A stretch of DNA of 64,000 nucleotides from Kosakonia quasisacchari (GCF_004331415.1 NZ_SJOP01000010.1:145796-209795); one strand, 5' to 3'; shown: positions 54,154 through 64,000, numbered from the stretch's first letter. The notes: a model not told the origin generated them from the letters alone. Numbers and translations: made by a program.

Positions 54154-55851
54154 TCACAGCGATGGGGCAGGGAGCCAGGCTTCGGCAAAATCAAACCAGC
54201 CGCGGGTATTTAAGTGGATGCCTTCCACGCCCGGCGGCGCACTAATGCGATACTGATAATTAAACAGTGGGGTGAGAATGGCCTTGTCCATCAACTGATA
54301 AAAAACATCCTGCAGCGCGCGGTTGCGCTGCTGTTCGTCGGGCTGATGTTGAACCGCATCCAGTGTGGCTTGCAGATGTGAAAATTGTTGAGCGCTCAGC
54401 AGGTTTGGCCACAGCGGATCGCAGCGCAGCCACTGTTCCAGCGTGCATTCTGGCGTTTCGCCGATCAGCCTGTCGCCCATCATTAAATCGGCGCTGGCGA
54501 GCTGAGTACAGCCTTCCCAATTCTTGCCGTCATGGAAAATTACCGTCAACTCACAGCCAAGCGTTTGCAGATGCTGCTTCAACTGTTCCGCCATGGTGTG
54601 TAACTCCACGGGTAAGTGATAAACCAGCGTGAGTTTGTCCGGAAGCGGTGCCAGTTCGGTGGGCCAGTCAGGCATTTGCCAGCCTGGTAATAGCTCCCGG
54701 CTTGGAGTGATAAGATTTTCATCCAGCGGCAGCGTTTGCAGCAGCGAAGAGTGATGAATAATCTGCACCAGGCGGCGTAACTGTGCGTCATTTAACCGTG
54801 CGCCCGGGCGTAAAGTAAGGTAGCAGAACCCCAGGCTGATACTATTGCTCACTGGCTGTAAGTGCTGCAATTCATCAGCCTCGCCAATAGCAATCTGCAC
54901 CGGGTGTCGGCAACTGGTGCCCAGACCTTGTTCAAAAAGCTGTGGGGTTATCCAGAATTCCACCGCTTTAAGCAGCGGGTGCCCCTGGTGGTAATAGTCA
55001 TGGCTTTCCAGGCGAACCAGTTCCCGGCTGAATGACACCAGCCGAAAAGGCCCGGTACCCAGCATTGGATGCTGCGGGTGTGCCAGGCGGCTACCATAGC
55101 TGGCAAGCCTGTGTGCCAGCCAATAATCTGGCTTATGTAGCTTGAAGGTCAAACACCAGGGATGTGTTATCTCGATACGCTCGACGCTGGCAAACAGTTT
55201 TTGCAAGGCGGGCAACGTCAGCAGCATATGCAACTGCGCCAGTAATTGTTCAGCCGTCACGGCGTCGCCGTTATGCCAGTGCAACGTTGCGTGCAGATAA
55301 AAACGCCAGCATAGCCCATCGGGACTGACATCCCAGTGATGTGCCAAATCGCCCTGCGGCTGGAAACTACGCGTCACAAAACGCGTTAAACCGCTAAAAA
55401 TCTGCCCAACTAAATGCTGCTCCGCGCGGCCGGGAAGAAATCCCGGTACCAGCGGATCCAGCGGGCGATAATAGGGAATGCGCAGCGTCGGCGTTTCGTT
55501 TTGCCATAAGCCACCCAGAAAGGGATTGAGCAATGCGCGAAGATCGGCAGGATCGAGCTGCGCCAATGCCAGCGCGTTCTGCTGTTGCCCGGCGTTTAAC
55601 GCGAACTCCAGCATTCCGCTACGCAGAGATTCAGGCGTGGCGAGAAAATGAAGCTCACCGCGCTTGCCGCGCCCGGATTGCGACTGCCAGTTTAACCAAC
55701 CCGCTTCCTGCATCTGGCGCAGCAGTGTGCGCATATGCCTCTCGCTGCAAAAACAGCGCGTTGCCAGTTCACCAATGCTGACGGATTGCGCCTCACCGGC
55801 GGATGCCTGCCACAGGCGCTGGTATTGATTAAGCCGATTCAGTTGTCGCAT
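54154..55851 (-). CDS. ybaE: SgrR-family transcriptional regulator YbaE
   Basis: 565 residues. The N-terminal winged helix (about 20-110, IGELATRCFCSERHMRTLLRQMQEAGWL) resembles SgrR. The remainder is a solute-binding-protein fold of the periplasmic oligopeptide-binding family 5 (PLDPLVPGFLPGR, then HWDVSPDGLCWRFYLH). Such proteins probably sense a small sugar-phosphate-like or peptide ligand in the cytosol. Target genes of YbaE are not established. It is divergent from cof. Confidence 0.92.
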   Translation of the reverse strand: MRQLNRLNQYQRLWQASAGEAQSVSIGELATRCFCSERHMRTLLRQMQEAGWLNWQSQSGRGKRGELHFLATPESLRSGMLEFALNAGQQQNALALAQLDPADLRALLNPFLGGLWQNETPTLRIPYYRPLDPLVPGFLPGRAEQHLVGQIFSGLTRFVTRSFQPQGDLAHHWDVSPDGLCWRFYLHATLHWHNGDAVTAEQLLAQLHMLLTLPALQKLFASVERIEITHPWCLTFKLHKPDYWLAHRLASYGSRLAHPQHPMLGTGPFRLVSFSRELVRLESHDYYHQGHPLLKAVEFWITPQLFEQGLGTSCRHPVQIAIGEADELQHLQPVSNSISLGFCYLTLRPGARLNDAQLRRLVQIIHHSSLLQTLPLDENLITPSRELLPGWQMPDWPTELAPLPDKLTLVYHLPVELHTMAEQLKQHLQTLGCELTVIFHDGKNWEGCTQLASADLMMGDRLIGETPECTLEQWLRCDPLWPNLLSAQQFSHLQATLDAVQHQPDEQQRNRALQDVFYQLMDKAILTPLFNYQYRISAPPGVEGIHLNTRGWFDFAEAWLPAPSL

Positions 55852-55961
55852 AAACCCGGAACAATAATTTTCATCTATTCACTATTACTTCCGTATATCC
55901 CACGCAATACTGGAACGCAACACTGAACTTCACCATAACGCACAGCAAGCGGAGAAAAATC

Positions 55962-56780
55962 ATGGCACGTCTGGCCGCTTTTGACATGGATGGCACCTTG
56001 TTAATGCCCGACCATCGTTTGGGCGATCGAACGTTAGCTACACTCCGGCGCTTACATGAGCGGGAGGTGACACTGACTTTCGCGACCGGGCGGCACGCGC
56101 TGGAGATGCGCCGCATTCTCAGTGCTATCGCGATGGATGCCTTTTTAATTACTGGCAATGGTACGCGGATCCACTCTCGTGAAGGTGAGGTGTTGTATCG
56201 CCAAGATCTCAACCCGGAAGTGGCCGATCTGGTGCTGCACAGCCGCTGGGAGACCGATGCCTCTGTCCACGTTTTCAATGATTCGGGTTGGTTGACCGAC
56301 AAAGCGCTGCCAGAGACGTTGCAGGCGCACCTTTCCAGCGGATTTACCTACCAGCTCACCGATCTAAAACGTCTGTCCGCGCATGACGTTACCAAGATCT
56401 GCTTTGTTGGCGATCACGACGATCTCTGCCGTTTGCGCATTCAGCTAAATGAGGCGCTGGGCGCTCGTACGCACTTGTGTTTCTCGGCGATGGATTGCCT
56501 GGAAATTCTGCCGGTGGGATGCAATAAAGGCTCGGCGCTGGCGGTGCTCAGCACGACGTTGGGTTATTCGTTGCAGGATTGCATGGCATTTGGCGATGCG
56601 ATGAATGACAGAGAGATGCTCGAAAGCGTCGGAAAAGGAATGATCATGGGCAACGCCATGCCGCAACTGCGTGCGGCGCTGCCCCATTTACCGGTGATTG
56701 GACACTGCCGGGATCAGGCGGTATCACACTTTTTGACACACTGGCTGGACACACCCAATCTTCCTTATTCCCCCGAATGA
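55962..56780 (+). CDS. cof: HMP-PP phosphatase Cof
   Basis: 272 residues, HAD superfamily, type IIB cap. Nucleophile Asp8 and acid Asp10 are in FDMDGTLL; motif II is in [10 protein letters not shown], Lys in [11 protein letters not shown], and motif IV in [12 protein letters not shown]. Cof hydrolyses the thiamin precursor HMP-PP and toxic analogues, and some sugar phosphates in vitro. It joins ThiL, ThiI and Dxs as thiamin-linked genes in this window. It ends at a strong terminator. Confidence 0.95.
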   Translation: MARLAAFDMDGTLLMPDHRLGDRTLATLRRLHEREVTLTFATGRHALEMRRILSAIAMDAFLITGNGTRIHSREGEVLYRQDLNPEVADLVLHSRWETDASVHVFNDSGWLTDKALPETLQAHLSSGFTYQLTDLKRLSAHDVTKICFVGDHDDLCRLRIQLNEALGARTHLCFSAMDCLEILPVGCNKGSALAVLSTTLGYSLQDCMAFGDAMNDREMLESVGKGMIMGNAMPQLRAALPHLPVIGHCRDQAVSHFLTHWLDTPNLPYSPE

Positions 56781-56795
56781 AAAGATCTTTCCAGC

Positions 56796-56824
56796 AAGCC
56801 AGGCGCTACTGCCTGGCTTTTTTT
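56796..56824 (+). terminator. Intrinsic terminator of cof
   Basis: AAGCCAGGC and GCCTGGCTT arms around GCTACT, then TTTTT; it touches the stop codon of the convergent cysteine-synthase-like gene. Confidence 0.88.
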
Positions 56825-57869
56825 ATGCCGTAAGGCGGGTGATTTCGGCTCTCCATTGCTCAATATCACCAAAGTTCGCCGCTACCCATTGCGGATTGTA
56901 GTAGGTGTCCAGATAGCGTTCACCGCTGTCGCACAACAGCGTCACGATAGATCCGCTGCGGCCTTCTTCGCGCATCCGCGCGGCAAGCTGCAACACACCC
57001 CACATATTGGTGCCGGTGGATGCGCCCACTTTGCGCCCCAGTTGCGTTTCCAGCCATTGTGCGGTGGCAATACTTGCCGCATCCGGCACACGCAGCATCT
57101 CATCTACCACGTCGGCAATGAATGACGGTTCTACACGCGGGCGGCCAATGCCTTCGATTTTACTGCCCACCGAGCTTCGCAGGCTGGCGTCACGATGTTG
57201 CCAATAGTCGAGGAACACTGAATTTTCAGGATCGACCACCATCAACTGGGTGCCATAACCCTGGCTGCGAATATAGCGGCCTATGGTGGCGGAAGTCCCG
57301 CCGGTGCCCGCGCTCATCACAATATAATCGGGTTGCGGGTGCGGTTCGTTTTTCATCTGACGGAAAATACTGTCGGCAATATTGTTATTGCCGCGCCAGT
57401 CGGTTGCGCGCTCGGCAAAAGTGAACTGATCCATATAGTGACCGTTCAACTCTTTTGCCAGCCGTTCGGACTCGTCGTAAATCTCGCAGGCGCTATCGAC
57501 AAAGTGGCAGCGACCGCCGTAGAACTCAATCTGCTCAATCTTGCGTTTCGCCGTACAGTGCGGCATTACGGCGATAAACGGTAAACCTAAAAGCCGTGCG
57601 AACCACGCTTCTGAAACCGCGGTAGAACCGGAAGAGGCCTCAATAATCGTGGTGCCCTCTTTGATCCAGCCGTTGCATAAACCGTAAAGAAACAACGAGC
57701 GCGCCAGACGGTGCTTCAGGCTGCCGGTCGGGTGGGTGCTTTCATCTTTTAAATAGAGGTTGATGCCTGCAAAACCCGGCAGCGTCAGACGGATCAAATG
57801 GGTATCTGCCGAGCGCTGTGCGTCCGCATTGATTTCGTTAATAGCGTATTTAACCCAATTGCTATTCAT
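56823..57869 (-). CDS. PLP-dependent cysteine synthase-family protein, probable cysteine desulfhydrase/synthase
   Basis: 348 residues of fold-type II PLP enzymes. The PLP lysine is likely Lys52 in [12 protein letters not shown]. The substrate-loop [11 protein letters not shown], the phosphate-binding [10 protein letters not shown] and the pyridine-contact region [14 protein letters not shown] are present. It differs from CysK and CysM in these motifs, for example HPTGSLKHR instead of NPSGSVKDR, so the reaction may be cysteine breakdown rather than synthesis. It is divergent from decR, whose E. coli product activates cysteine-detoxifying genes, which supports a cysteine-removal role. This gene is absent from the K-12 locus. 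Confidence 0.8.
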   Translation of the reverse strand: MNSNWVKYAINEINADAQRSADTHLIRLTLPGFAGINLYLKDESTHPTGSLKHRLARSLFLYGLCNGWIKEGTTIIEASSGSTAVSEAWFARLLGLPFIAVMPHCTAKRKIEQIEFYGGRCHFVDSACEIYDESERLAKELNGHYMDQFTFAERATDWRGNNNIADSIFRQMKNEPHPQPDYIVMSAGTGGTSATIGRYIRSQGYGTQLMVVDPENSVFLDYWQHRDASLRSSVGSKIEGIGRPRVEPSFIADVVDEMLRVPDAASIATAQWLETQLGRKVGASTGTNMWGVLQLAARMREEGRSGSIVTLLCDSGERYLDTYYNPQWVAANFGDIEQWRAEITRLTA

Positions 57870-57957
57870 GGTGATTATCCGTTTGTCATTTTGTGCCCAG
57901 TCTAGCGAAAGAGAAAGAAAAAAGGGTTGTCATTTCACCTTTGTATTAGACTGTTTA

Positions 57958-57972
57958 GAGAAAAATATTCTC
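57958..57972. promoter_or_regulatory. Small inverted repeat in the decR/cysteine-enzyme divergent promoter
   Basis: GAGAA and TTCTC arms around an A/T centre, 13 bases before decR. Lrp-type regulators often bind such AT-centred repeats near their own start; assignment is by position only. Confidence 0.3.
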
Positions 57973-57984
57973 CTGAGGTAGGTA

Positions 57985-58443
57985 ATGTTAGATAAAATTG
58001 ACCGTAAGCTGCTTTCGCTGCTGCAACAGGATTGTTCGCTCTCTTTGCAGGCGCTGGCAGATGCCGTTAATCTGACCACCACACCGTGCTGGAAACGTCT
58101 GAAGCGGCTGGAAGATGACGGCATTTTACTCGGTCGGGTGGCGGTGCTGGATGCCGAAAAACTGGGGTTAAATTTGACGGCGTTTGTACTGATCAAAACC
58201 CAACATCACAGCAGCGACTGGTACTGCCGTTTCGTTAGCGAAGTCACGCAGATGCCGGAAGTGCTCGGTTTCTGGCGCATGGCGGGAGAATACGACTATC
58301 TTCTGCGTGTGCAGGTGGCAGATATGAAACGCTATGATGACTTTTACAAGAAGCTTGTGAACAGCGTTCCGGGCCTGTCAGATGTCACTTCTAGCTTCGC
58401 CATGGAACAGATAAAATACACCACGGCTTTACCCATTGAATAA
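57985..58443 (+). CDS. decR: Lrp/AsnC-family regulator DecR
   Basis: 152 residues (E. coli YbaO). The N-terminal HTH (about 1-60, [25 protein letters not shown]) and C-terminal RAM ligand domain (about 65-150, [19 protein letters not shown]) are complete. In E. coli DecR responds to cysteine and activates the cysteine-detoxifying yhaOM genes. Here the divergent neighbour is itself a cysteine-synthase-like enzyme, the expected local target. It lies 51 bases before mdlA and may be partly co-transcribed with it. Confidence 0.93.
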   Translation: MLDKIDRKLLSLLQQDCSLSLQALADAVNLTTTPCWKRLKRLEDDGILLGRVAVLDAEKLGLNLTAFVLIKTQHHSSDWYCRFVSEVTQMPEVLGFWRMAGEYDYLLRVQVADMKRYDDFYKKLVNSVPGLSDVTSSFAMEQIKYTTALPIE

Positions 58444-58494
58444 CCCTCGCGGCAGTAATTCACTGCCGGAAAATCACGTTCAGGATGTAACCGC

Positions 58495-60258
58495 GTGCGA
58501 TTATTTGCTCAGTTAGGCTGGTACTTTCGCCGGGAATGGCAACGCTATCTCGGGGCTGTCGCCTTACTTATTATTATTGCTATCTTGCAGCTTATCCCGC
58601 CCAAAGTGGTGGGGATCGTGGTGGATGGCGTTACCGAACAGCACTTCACGACGCAACAAGTGTGGATGTGGGTGGGTGTTTTGGTCGCTGTTGCGATCGT
58701 CACCTACTTGCTGCGCTACGTCTGGCGCGTCTGGCTGTTCGGCGCATCCTTTCAACTGGCCGTTGAACTGCGTGAAGACTTTTACCGTCAGTTGAGCCGA
58801 CAACACCCGGAATTTTATCTCCGTCACCGCACCGGTGATTTGATGGCGCGTGCGACCAACGATGTCGATCGCGTGGTTTTTGCCGCGGGTGAAGGGGTGC
58901 TGACGCTGGTGGATTCGCTGGTGATGGGCTGCGTGGTGCTGGTCGTGATGTCAACGCAAATCAGCTGGCAACTCACGCTGCTGTCGCTGTTACCGATGCC
59001 GATCATGGCGCTGGTTATCAAGCGTTACGGCGATCAGTTGCATCAGCGCTTTAAGCTAGCGCAGGCGGCATTTTCTGCGTTAAACGATCGAACTCAGGAG
59101 AGCATGACCAGCATTCGCATGATCAAAGCGTTTGGCCTGGAGGATCGCCAGTCGGCGCTGTTCAGCCGTGAGGCAGCCGACACCGGTGCGAAAAACATGC
59201 GCGTGGCCCGCGTTGATGCCCGGTTTGATCCCACTATTTATATCGCCATTGGGATGGCAAATATGCTGGCGATTGGCGGCGGCAGTTGGATGGTGGTGCA
59301 CGGTTCCTTAACGCTCGGCCAGTTGACCAGCTTCGCCATGTATCTGGGGCTGATGATTTGGCCGATGTTGGCGCTGGCGTGGATGTTTAATATCGTCGAG
59401 CGCGGCAGCGCTGCTTACAGTCGTATCCGCGATATGCTGGCAGAAGCGCCGGTTGTGGATGACGGTCCCGAACCGGTGCCGGAAGGGCGCGGCAATCTGA
59501 ATATCGCGATCCGTGAATTTCGTTACCCGCAGACTGAAAGCGCGGTGCTCAACAACGTGTCTGTGACGCTGACGCCAGGCCAGATGTTGGGCATTTGCGG
59601 CCCGACAGGCGCCGGGAAAACCACGCTTCTGTCTTTAATTCAGCGCCATTTTGACGTTCAGCAGGGCGATATCCGTTTTCACGATATCCCGTTAACGCGC
59701 CTTCAGCTCGACGCCTGGCGCAGCCGCCTGGCGGTGGTCAACCAGACGCCGTTCCTCTTCTCCGATACCGTAGGCAGCAATATTGCGTTGGGTAAACCTG
59801 GCGCGACGCAAGAGGAGATCGAGCATGTCGCGAAACTTGCTAGCGTGCACGACGATATTCTGCGCCTGCCGCAGGGGTATGACACCGAAGTGGGTGAGCG
59901 CGGCGTGATGCTCTCCGGCGGGCAAAAGCAGCGAATTTCTATTGCCCGCGCGTTGCTGCTGAACGCGGAGATTTTAATTCTTGATGATGCGCTCTCCGCC
60001 GTGGATGGGCGTACTGAACATCAGATTTTGCATAATCTGCGCCAGTGGGGCGAAGGACGCACCGTTATTATCAGCGCGCATCGCCTGTCGGCACTGACCG
60101 AAGCCAGTGAGATTATTGTCATGCAGCATGGACACATCGCACAACGCGGCCAGCACGAGCAACTGGCGCGCCAGCCGGGCTGGTATCGCGATATGTATCG
60201 TTATCAGCAACTGGAGGCGGCGCTGAATGATGTTCCGCAGGAGGCGGTTGATGCGTAA
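58495..60258 (+). CDS. mdlA: ABC multidrug exporter half-transporter MdlA
   Basis: 587 residues from GTG 58495 (E. coli 590). It is a fused exporter half: six membrane helices (about 15-310) and one nucleotide-binding domain with Walker [10 protein letters not shown], signature LSGGQKQR and Walker B LILDDALS. In this half the catalytic Glu after Walker B is Asp (DD), the usual degenerate site of heterodimeric exporters. It pairs with MdlB, whose start overlaps its stop by eight bases. Substrates are not well defined. Confidence 0.95.
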   Translation: MRLFAQLGWYFRREWQRYLGAVALLIIIAILQLIPPKVVGIVVDGVTEQHFTTQQVWMWVGVLVAVAIVTYLLRYVWRVWLFGASFQLAVELREDFYRQLSRQHPEFYLRHRTGDLMARATNDVDRVVFAAGEGVLTLVDSLVMGCVVLVVMSTQISWQLTLLSLLPMPIMALVIKRYGDQLHQRFKLAQAAFSALNDRTQESMTSIRMIKAFGLEDRQSALFSREAADTGAKNMRVARVDARFDPTIYIAIGMANMLAIGGGSWMVVHGSLTLGQLTSFAMYLGLMIWPMLALAWMFNIVERGSAAYSRIRDMLAEAPVVDDGPEPVPEGRGNLNIAIREFRYPQTESAVLNNVSVTLTPGQMLGICGPTGAGKTTLLSLIQRHFDVQQGDIRFHDIPLTRLQLDAWRSRLAVVNQTPFLFSDTVGSNIALGKPGATQEEIEHVAKLASVHDDILRLPQGYDTEVGERGVMLSGGQKQRISIARALLLNAEILILDDALSAVDGRTEHQILHNLRQWGEGRTVIISAHRLSALTEASEIIVMQHGHIAQRGQHEQLARQPGWYRDMYRYQQLEAALNDVPQEAVDA

Positions 60259-62029
60259 TTTCACCAAACAGTGGCCAACACTCAAACGCTTACTGAAGTA
60301 CGGTTCGCCGTGGCGCAAACCGTTGGCTAGAGCGGTGCTGATGCTGTGGGTCGCGGCGATTGCCGAAGTCTCCGGCCCGGCGCTGATCAGCTACTTTATC
60401 GATAATATGGTGGCGAAAAACTCTCTGCCGCTCGGCGTGGTTGCCGGGATGGCAGCGGTTTATCTCGGCCTGCAGCTGCTGGCGGCGCTGCTGCACTATG
60501 CGCAAGCGTTGCTGTTTAACCAGGCGGCGGTTGGCGTAGTGCAACAGTTGCGTACCGATGTGATGGATGCCGCCCTGCGCCAGCCGCTCAGCGCGTTTGA
60601 TACCCAGCCCGTCGGGCAGATTATTTCGCGCGTGACCAACGATACCGAAGTGATCCGCGATCTCTACGTCACGGTGGTGGCAACAGTGTTGCGCAGCGCG
60701 GCGTTGATTGGTGCGATGCTGGTGGCGATGTTCAGCCTCGACTGGCGCATGGCGCTGGTGGCAATGGCGATTTTCCCGGCAGTATTGATTGTGATGCTGA
60801 TATACCAGCGTTACAGCACACCCATTGTGCGGCGCATGCGTGCTTACCTGGCGGATATCAACGATGGTTTCAACGAAATCATCAACGGAATGAGCGTTAT
60901 TCAGCAGTTCCGGCAGCAGGCGCGTTTTGGGGAACGCATGAGCGAATCCAGCCGTTCACACTATATCGCCCGTATGCAAACCCTGCGGCTGGACGGTTTT
61001 TTACTGCGTCCTCTGCTGAGCCTTTTCTCCGCGATGGTGCTGTGCGGCTTGCTGATGCTGTTCGGCTTTTCTTCCGTTGGCACGGTCGAAGTCGGTGTGC
61101 TGTACGCTTTTATCAGTTATCTCGGTCGTCTCAACGAGCCGTTGATTGAGCTGACAACGCAGCAGTCGATGTTGCAGCAGGCAGTGGTCGCCGGTGAGCG
61201 CGTGTTCGAGTTGATGGACCGACCGCGCCAGACTTACGGTTACGATGACGCGCCGCTACAAAGCGGGGCTATCGACATCGACAATCTCTCTTTTGCTTAT
61301 CGCGACGATCAACTGGTGCTGCAGGATATCTCCTTGCACGTTGAACCGCGCAGTTTTGTCGCGCTGGTGGGACATACGGGCAGCGGTAAAAGTACGCTGG
61401 CCAGCCTGTTAATGGGGTATTACCCGCTAACGAAAGGGGAGATCCGTCTCGATGGGCGACCTCTTTCTGCGTTAGGGCACGCGCCGCTGCGTAAAGGCGT
61501 GGCGATGGTGCAACAAGATCCAGTGGTGCTGGCGGATAGCTTCTATGCCAACGTGACGCTGGGGCGCGATATCAGCGAAGCGCAGGTGTGGAAAGCGCTG
61601 GAAACCGTGCAACTGGCTGACCTGGCACGCACAATGAGCGACGGCATTTACACCCGGTTGGGCGAGCAGGGTAATAATCTCTCGGTGGGTCAAAAACAGC
61701 TGCTGGCGCTGGCGCGCGTTTTGGTTGAGACGCCGCAGATCCTGATTCTGGATGAGGCGACAGCGAACATCGATTCCGGCACCGAACAGGCGATTCAGCA
61801 CGCGCTGGCGGCAGTGCGTGAGCATACGACGCTGGTGGTGATCGCACACCGTTTATCAACCATTGTTGAGGCAGAAACAATTCTGGTGCTGCATCGCGGG
61901 CAGGCTGTTGAGCGCGGCACGCATCAGCAACTGCTTGAAGCGAAAGGCCGTTACTGGCAGATGTATCAGTTACAGCTTGCCGGTGAAGAGCTGGCCGCCA
62001 GCGCGCGCGAAGAGTCGCTTATCGCCTGA
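60251..62029 (+). CDS. mdlB: ABC multidrug exporter half-transporter MdlB
   Basis: 592 residues from ATG 60251 (E. coli 593); an upstream in-frame ATG lies within mdlA and is not conserved. Six membrane helices (about 20-310) precede a nucleotide-binding domain with Walker [10 protein letters not shown], signature LSVGQKQL and Walker B LILDEATA with the catalytic Glu intact. So MdlB supplies the active ATP site of the MdlA-MdlB pair. LSVGQ instead of LSGGQ is the normal asymmetry of such pairs. It is followed by a hairpin that overlaps the glnK control region. Confidence 0.95.
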   Translation: MRNFTKQWPTLKRLLKYGSPWRKPLARAVLMLWVAAIAEVSGPALISYFIDNMVAKNSLPLGVVAGMAAVYLGLQLLAALLHYAQALLFNQAAVGVVQQLRTDVMDAALRQPLSAFDTQPVGQIISRVTNDTEVIRDLYVTVVATVLRSAALIGAMLVAMFSLDWRMALVAMAIFPAVLIVMLIYQRYSTPIVRRMRAYLADINDGFNEIINGMSVIQQFRQQARFGERMSESSRSHYIARMQTLRLDGFLLRPLLSLFSAMVLCGLLMLFGFSSVGTVEVGVLYAFISYLGRLNEPLIELTTQQSMLQQAVVAGERVFELMDRPRQTYGYDDAPLQSGAIDIDNLSFAYRDDQLVLQDISLHVEPRSFVALVGHTGSGKSTLASLLMGYYPLTKGEIRLDGRPLSALGHAPLRKGVAMVQQDPVVLADSFYANVTLGRDISEAQVWKALETVQLADLARTMSDGIYTRLGEQGNNLSVGQKQLLALARVLVETPQILILDEATANIDSGTEQAIQHALAAVREHTTLVVIAHRLSTIVEAETILVLHRGQAVERGTHQQLLEAKGRYWQMYQLQLAGEELAASAREESLIA

Positions 62030-62082
62030 TGCACCAAAATTAAGCACGCGCCTTCACGGAATCTTTGTTGGTGCAAAAAAGT

Positions 62083-62115
62083 AACGCACCGTGCACTGTC
62101 ATGGTGCGTTTTTCT
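62083..62115 (+). terminator. Intrinsic terminator of mdlB
   Basis: AACGCACC and GGTGCGTT arms around a 12-base loop, followed by TTTCTTT. Its 3' arm is shared with the NtrC-like site at 62092-62108. Confidence 0.7.
62092..62108 (+). promoter_or_regulatory. Candidate NtrC enhancer site of glnK-amtB
   Basis: TGCACTGTCATGGTGCG fits the NtrC dyad TGCACYA-N3-TRGTGCA with few mismatches, about 107 bases before the sigma-54 promoter, a normal enhancer distance. A further half-site (TTGGTGCA) is at 62068-62075. Confidence 0.6.
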
Positions 62116-62214
62116 TTGCGCTTAACCTGCCGAATCACAAGCATATTTTTTTACCTTTCTTGCTCTGCCCGTCCGGGCGCACTAACAACCTGAAATCTTC
62201 CTTGTTTTCATTCC

Positions 62215-62230
62215 TGGCACAACGATTGCA
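62215..62230 (+). promoter_or_regulatory. Sigma-54 promoter of glnK-amtB
   Basis: TGGCACAACGATTGCA matches the -24/-12 consensus TGGCACN5TTGCA exactly, with correct spacing, 55 bases before glnK. It implies NtrC-dependent activation in nitrogen limitation. Confidence 0.88.
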
Positions 62231-62284
62231 ATGTCTATTGCGTGTTAGCTGCGGCCATTATCGAATTCGACTGGAGGGGGATCT

Positions 62285-62623
62285 ATGAAGCTGGTTACCG
62301 TGGTGATTAAGCCATTCAAACTTGAAGACGTGCGCGAAGCACTTTCTTCTATTGGTATTCAAGGGTTGACCGTAACTGAAGTGAAAGGCTTTGGCCGTCA
62401 AAAGGGTCACGCTGAGCTGTACCGCGGTGCGGAATATAGCGTCAATTTCCTGCCAAAAGTGAAAATTGATGTGGCGATCGCTGACGATCAACTCGATGAA
62501 GTGATCGATGTGATCAGCAAAGCGGCCTACACCGGAAAAATTGGCGACGGCAAAATCTTCGTTGCCGAGCTGCAACGCGTCATTCGTATTCGTACCGGCG
62601 AAGCCGACGAAGCGGCACTGTAA
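62285..62623 (+). CDS. glnK: Nitrogen regulatory PII protein GlnK
   Basis: 112 residues, the PII length. The T-loop carries the uridylylation site Tyr51 in RGAEYSVNF, and GKIGDGKIFV forms the ATP/2-oxoglutarate pocket. In nitrogen excess unmodified GlnK blocks the AmtB channel; it also signals to GlnD/NtrB partners. ATG 62285 follows GGAGGGGG. It is co-transcribed with amtB, 31 bases downstream, from a sigma-54 promoter. Confidence 0.98.
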   Translation: MKLVTVVIKPFKLEDVREALSSIGIQGLTVTEVKGFGRQKGHAELYRGAEYSVNFLPKVKIDVAIADDQLDEVIDVISKAAYTGKIGDGKIFVAELQRVIRIRTGEADEAAL

Positions 62624-62654
62624 TACCTGACACACAGTGATGGGGATCGGAACA

Positions 62655-63944
62655 ATGAAAAACACAACATTAAAAACAGCTCTTGCTTCGCTGGCGGTGC
62701 TACCAGGTCTGGCGATGGCGGCGGCTCCCGCTGTGGCGGATAAAGCCGACAACGGCTTTATGATGATTTGCACCGCGCTGGTGCTGTTTATGAGCATTCC
62801 GGGCATTGCGCTGTTCTACGGCGGTTTGATCCGCGGTAAAAACGTGCTGTCGATGTTGACGCAGGTTGCCGTCACGTTCGCTCTGGTGTGCATCCTCTGG
62901 GTGGTGTATGGCTACTCGCTGGCCTTTGGTGAGGGCAACGGCTTCTTCGGGAATTTCAACTGGGTGATGTTGAAAAACATCGAACTGAAAGCTGTGATGG
63001 GCAGCATTTATCAGTACATCCACGTAGCGTTCCAGGGCTCTTTCGCCTGTATCACTGTGGGCCTGATTGTTGGTGCGCTGGCTGAGCGTATCCGCTTCTC
63101 TGCGGTGCTGATTTTCGTGGTGGTGTGGCTGACGCTCTCTTATGTGCCGATTGCGCACATGGTCTGGGGCGGTGGTCTGCTGGCAACGCACGGCGCGCTG
63201 GATTTCGCGGGCGGTACAGTTGTACATATTAACGCCGCCATTGCAGGCCTGGTGGGTGCTTACTTGATTGGCAAACGTGTCGGTTTTGGCAAAGAAGCGT
63301 TCAAACCGCATAACCTGCCGATGGTCTTCACTGGCACCGCTATCCTGTATGTTGGCTGGTTTGGCTTCAACGCCGGCTCTGCAAGCTCAGCGAATGAAAT
63401 TGCTGCGCTGGCTTTCGTAAACACTGTCGTGGCTACTGCGGCCGCTATCCTGGCTTGGGTATTTGGCGAGTGGGCAATGCGCGGCAAGCCGTCTCTGCTG
63501 GGGGCGTGTTCTGGCGCGATTGCAGGCCTGGTTGGCATCACTCCGGCCTGTGGTTATGTGGGTGTCGGCGGTGCGCTGATTGTTGGCCTGATTGCCGGTC
63601 TGGCTGGGCTGTGGGGTGTTACGGCACTGAAACGTATGCTGCGCGTCGATGACCCGTGTGACGTCTTCGGTGTGCACGGTGTCTGCGGCATCGTTGGCTG
63701 TATCCTCACCGGTGTCTTCGCTTCTACATCGCTGGGCGGTGTGGGTTACGCTGAAGGTGTGACCATGGGCCATCAGTTGCTGGTACAGCTGGAAAGCGTT
63801 GCCATCACTATCGTGTGGTCTGGCGTTGTAGCCTATATCGGTTACAAACTGGCGGACATGACGGTAGGCCTGCGCGTACCGGAAGAGCAAGAGCGTGAAG
63901 GGCTGGATGTGAACAGCCACGGCGAAAACGCCTATAACGCCTGA
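62655..63944 (+). CDS. amtB: Ammonium transporter AmtB
   Basis: 429 residues from ATG 62655 (E. coli 428); an in-frame ATG six codons upstream precedes the signal peptide and is not conserved. A cleaved signal peptide (about 1-23, ending MAAA) is followed by 11 membrane helices. The twin pore histidines lie in YQYIHVAFQG and DVFGVHGVCG, and the gate phenylalanines are in the same helices as in E. coli. The C-terminal tail VPEEQEREGLDVNSHGENAYNA binds GlnK. It ends at a strong terminator at the window edge. Confidence 0.98.
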   Translation: MKNTTLKTALASLAVLPGLAMAAAPAVADKADNGFMMICTALVLFMSIPGIALFYGGLIRGKNVLSMLTQVAVTFALVCILWVVYGYSLAFGEGNGFFGNFNWVMLKNIELKAVMGSIYQYIHVAFQGSFACITVGLIVGALAERIRFSAVLIFVVVWLTLSYVPIAHMVWGGGLLATHGALDFAGGTVVHINAAIAGLVGAYLIGKRVGFGKEAFKPHNLPMVFTGTAILYVGWFGFNAGSASSANEIAALAFVNTVVATAAAILAWVFGEWAMRGKPSLLGACSGAIAGLVGITPACGYVGVGGALIVGLIAGLAGLWGVTALKRMLRVDDPCDVFGVHGVCGIVGCILTGVFASTSLGGVGYAEGVTMGHQLLVQLESVAITIVWSGVVAYIGYKLADMTVGLRVPEEQEREGLDVNSHGENAYNA

Positions 63945-63970
63945 TTACGTTGAGTTATCTCCTGAGCATA

Positions 63971-64000
63971 AAAAAGCCTCCGTTACGGAGGCTTTTCTTT
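63971..64000 (+). terminator. Intrinsic terminator of glnK-amtB
   Basis: AAAGCCTCCG and CGGAGGCTTT arms around TTA, followed by TCTTT at the edge of the window. Confidence 0.88.

Overview
The window is ordinary chromosome of a gammaproteobacterium in the Enterobacteriaceae. Its gene order is the E. coli block from queA to amtB, and almost every protein keeps the E. coli length, motifs and operon partners. Moderately high GC, a cysteine-synthase-like gene divergent from decR, and an island between secF and tsx that E. coli K-12 lacks point to the Enterobacter/Kosakonia/Klebsiella side of the family. The genus cannot be fixed from sequence reading alone. I saw no tRNA, rRNA, transposase, integrase or CRISPR array.

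Layout. 1-2.1 kb: a membrane/envelope pair (DUF2339 fragment plus DUF3999). 2.3-3.65 kb: a 2-Cys peroxiredoxin and acpH on the minus strand. 3.7-9.2 kb: queA-tgt-yajC-secD-secF. 9.4-18.05 kb: the accessory island described below. 18.3-19.4 kb: a VOC protein and a WYL-type regulator. 19.4-25.4 kb: tsx and yajI (minus), then nrdR-ribD-ribH-nusB-thiL-pgpA. 25.5-29.5 kb: yajO, dxs, ispA, xseB (minus). 29.7-34.9 kb: thiI, yajL-panE, yajQ, yajR. 35.1-39.9 kb: cyoABCDE (minus). 40.5-42.6 kb: ampG and yajG (minus). 42.9-52.8 kb: bolA, tig, clpP-clpX-lon, hupB, ppiD, ybaV. 52.9-57.9 kb: fadM, queC, ybaE, cof and a cysteine-synthase-like gene. 58.0-63.9 kb: decR, mdlA-mdlB, glnK-amtB.

The most interesting part is the island. 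On the plus strand it has an RcsB-like response regulator, a separate protein with a degenerate receiver and an HPt domain, and a hybrid histidine kinase with almost no periplasmic domain. Facing them is a LuxR-type regulator whose receiver has lost the phospho-acceptor aspartate, as RcsA has. Beyond that lies a minus-strand operon of a LolD-like ATPase, a FtsX/LolC-type permease, a LolA-like periplasmic protein and an outer-membrane beta-barrel. Together they look like a self-contained four-part Rcs-type phosphorelay beside a Lol-like inner-to-outer-membrane export line. The functional link between the two halves is inferred from position only.

Elsewhere the genes form known working groups: queuosine synthesis (queC, queA, tgt), Sec export (yajC, secD, secF), riboflavin (ribD, ribH), thiamin and isoprenoid supply (thiL, dxs, ispA, thiI, cof), bo3 oxidase, protein quality control (tig, clpP, clpX, lon, ppiD) and ammonium sensing (glnK, amtB). 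Readable regulation includes heat-shock promoters before clpP and lon, a sigma-54 promoter before glnK, a FadR-like palindrome before fadM, and many intrinsic terminators.
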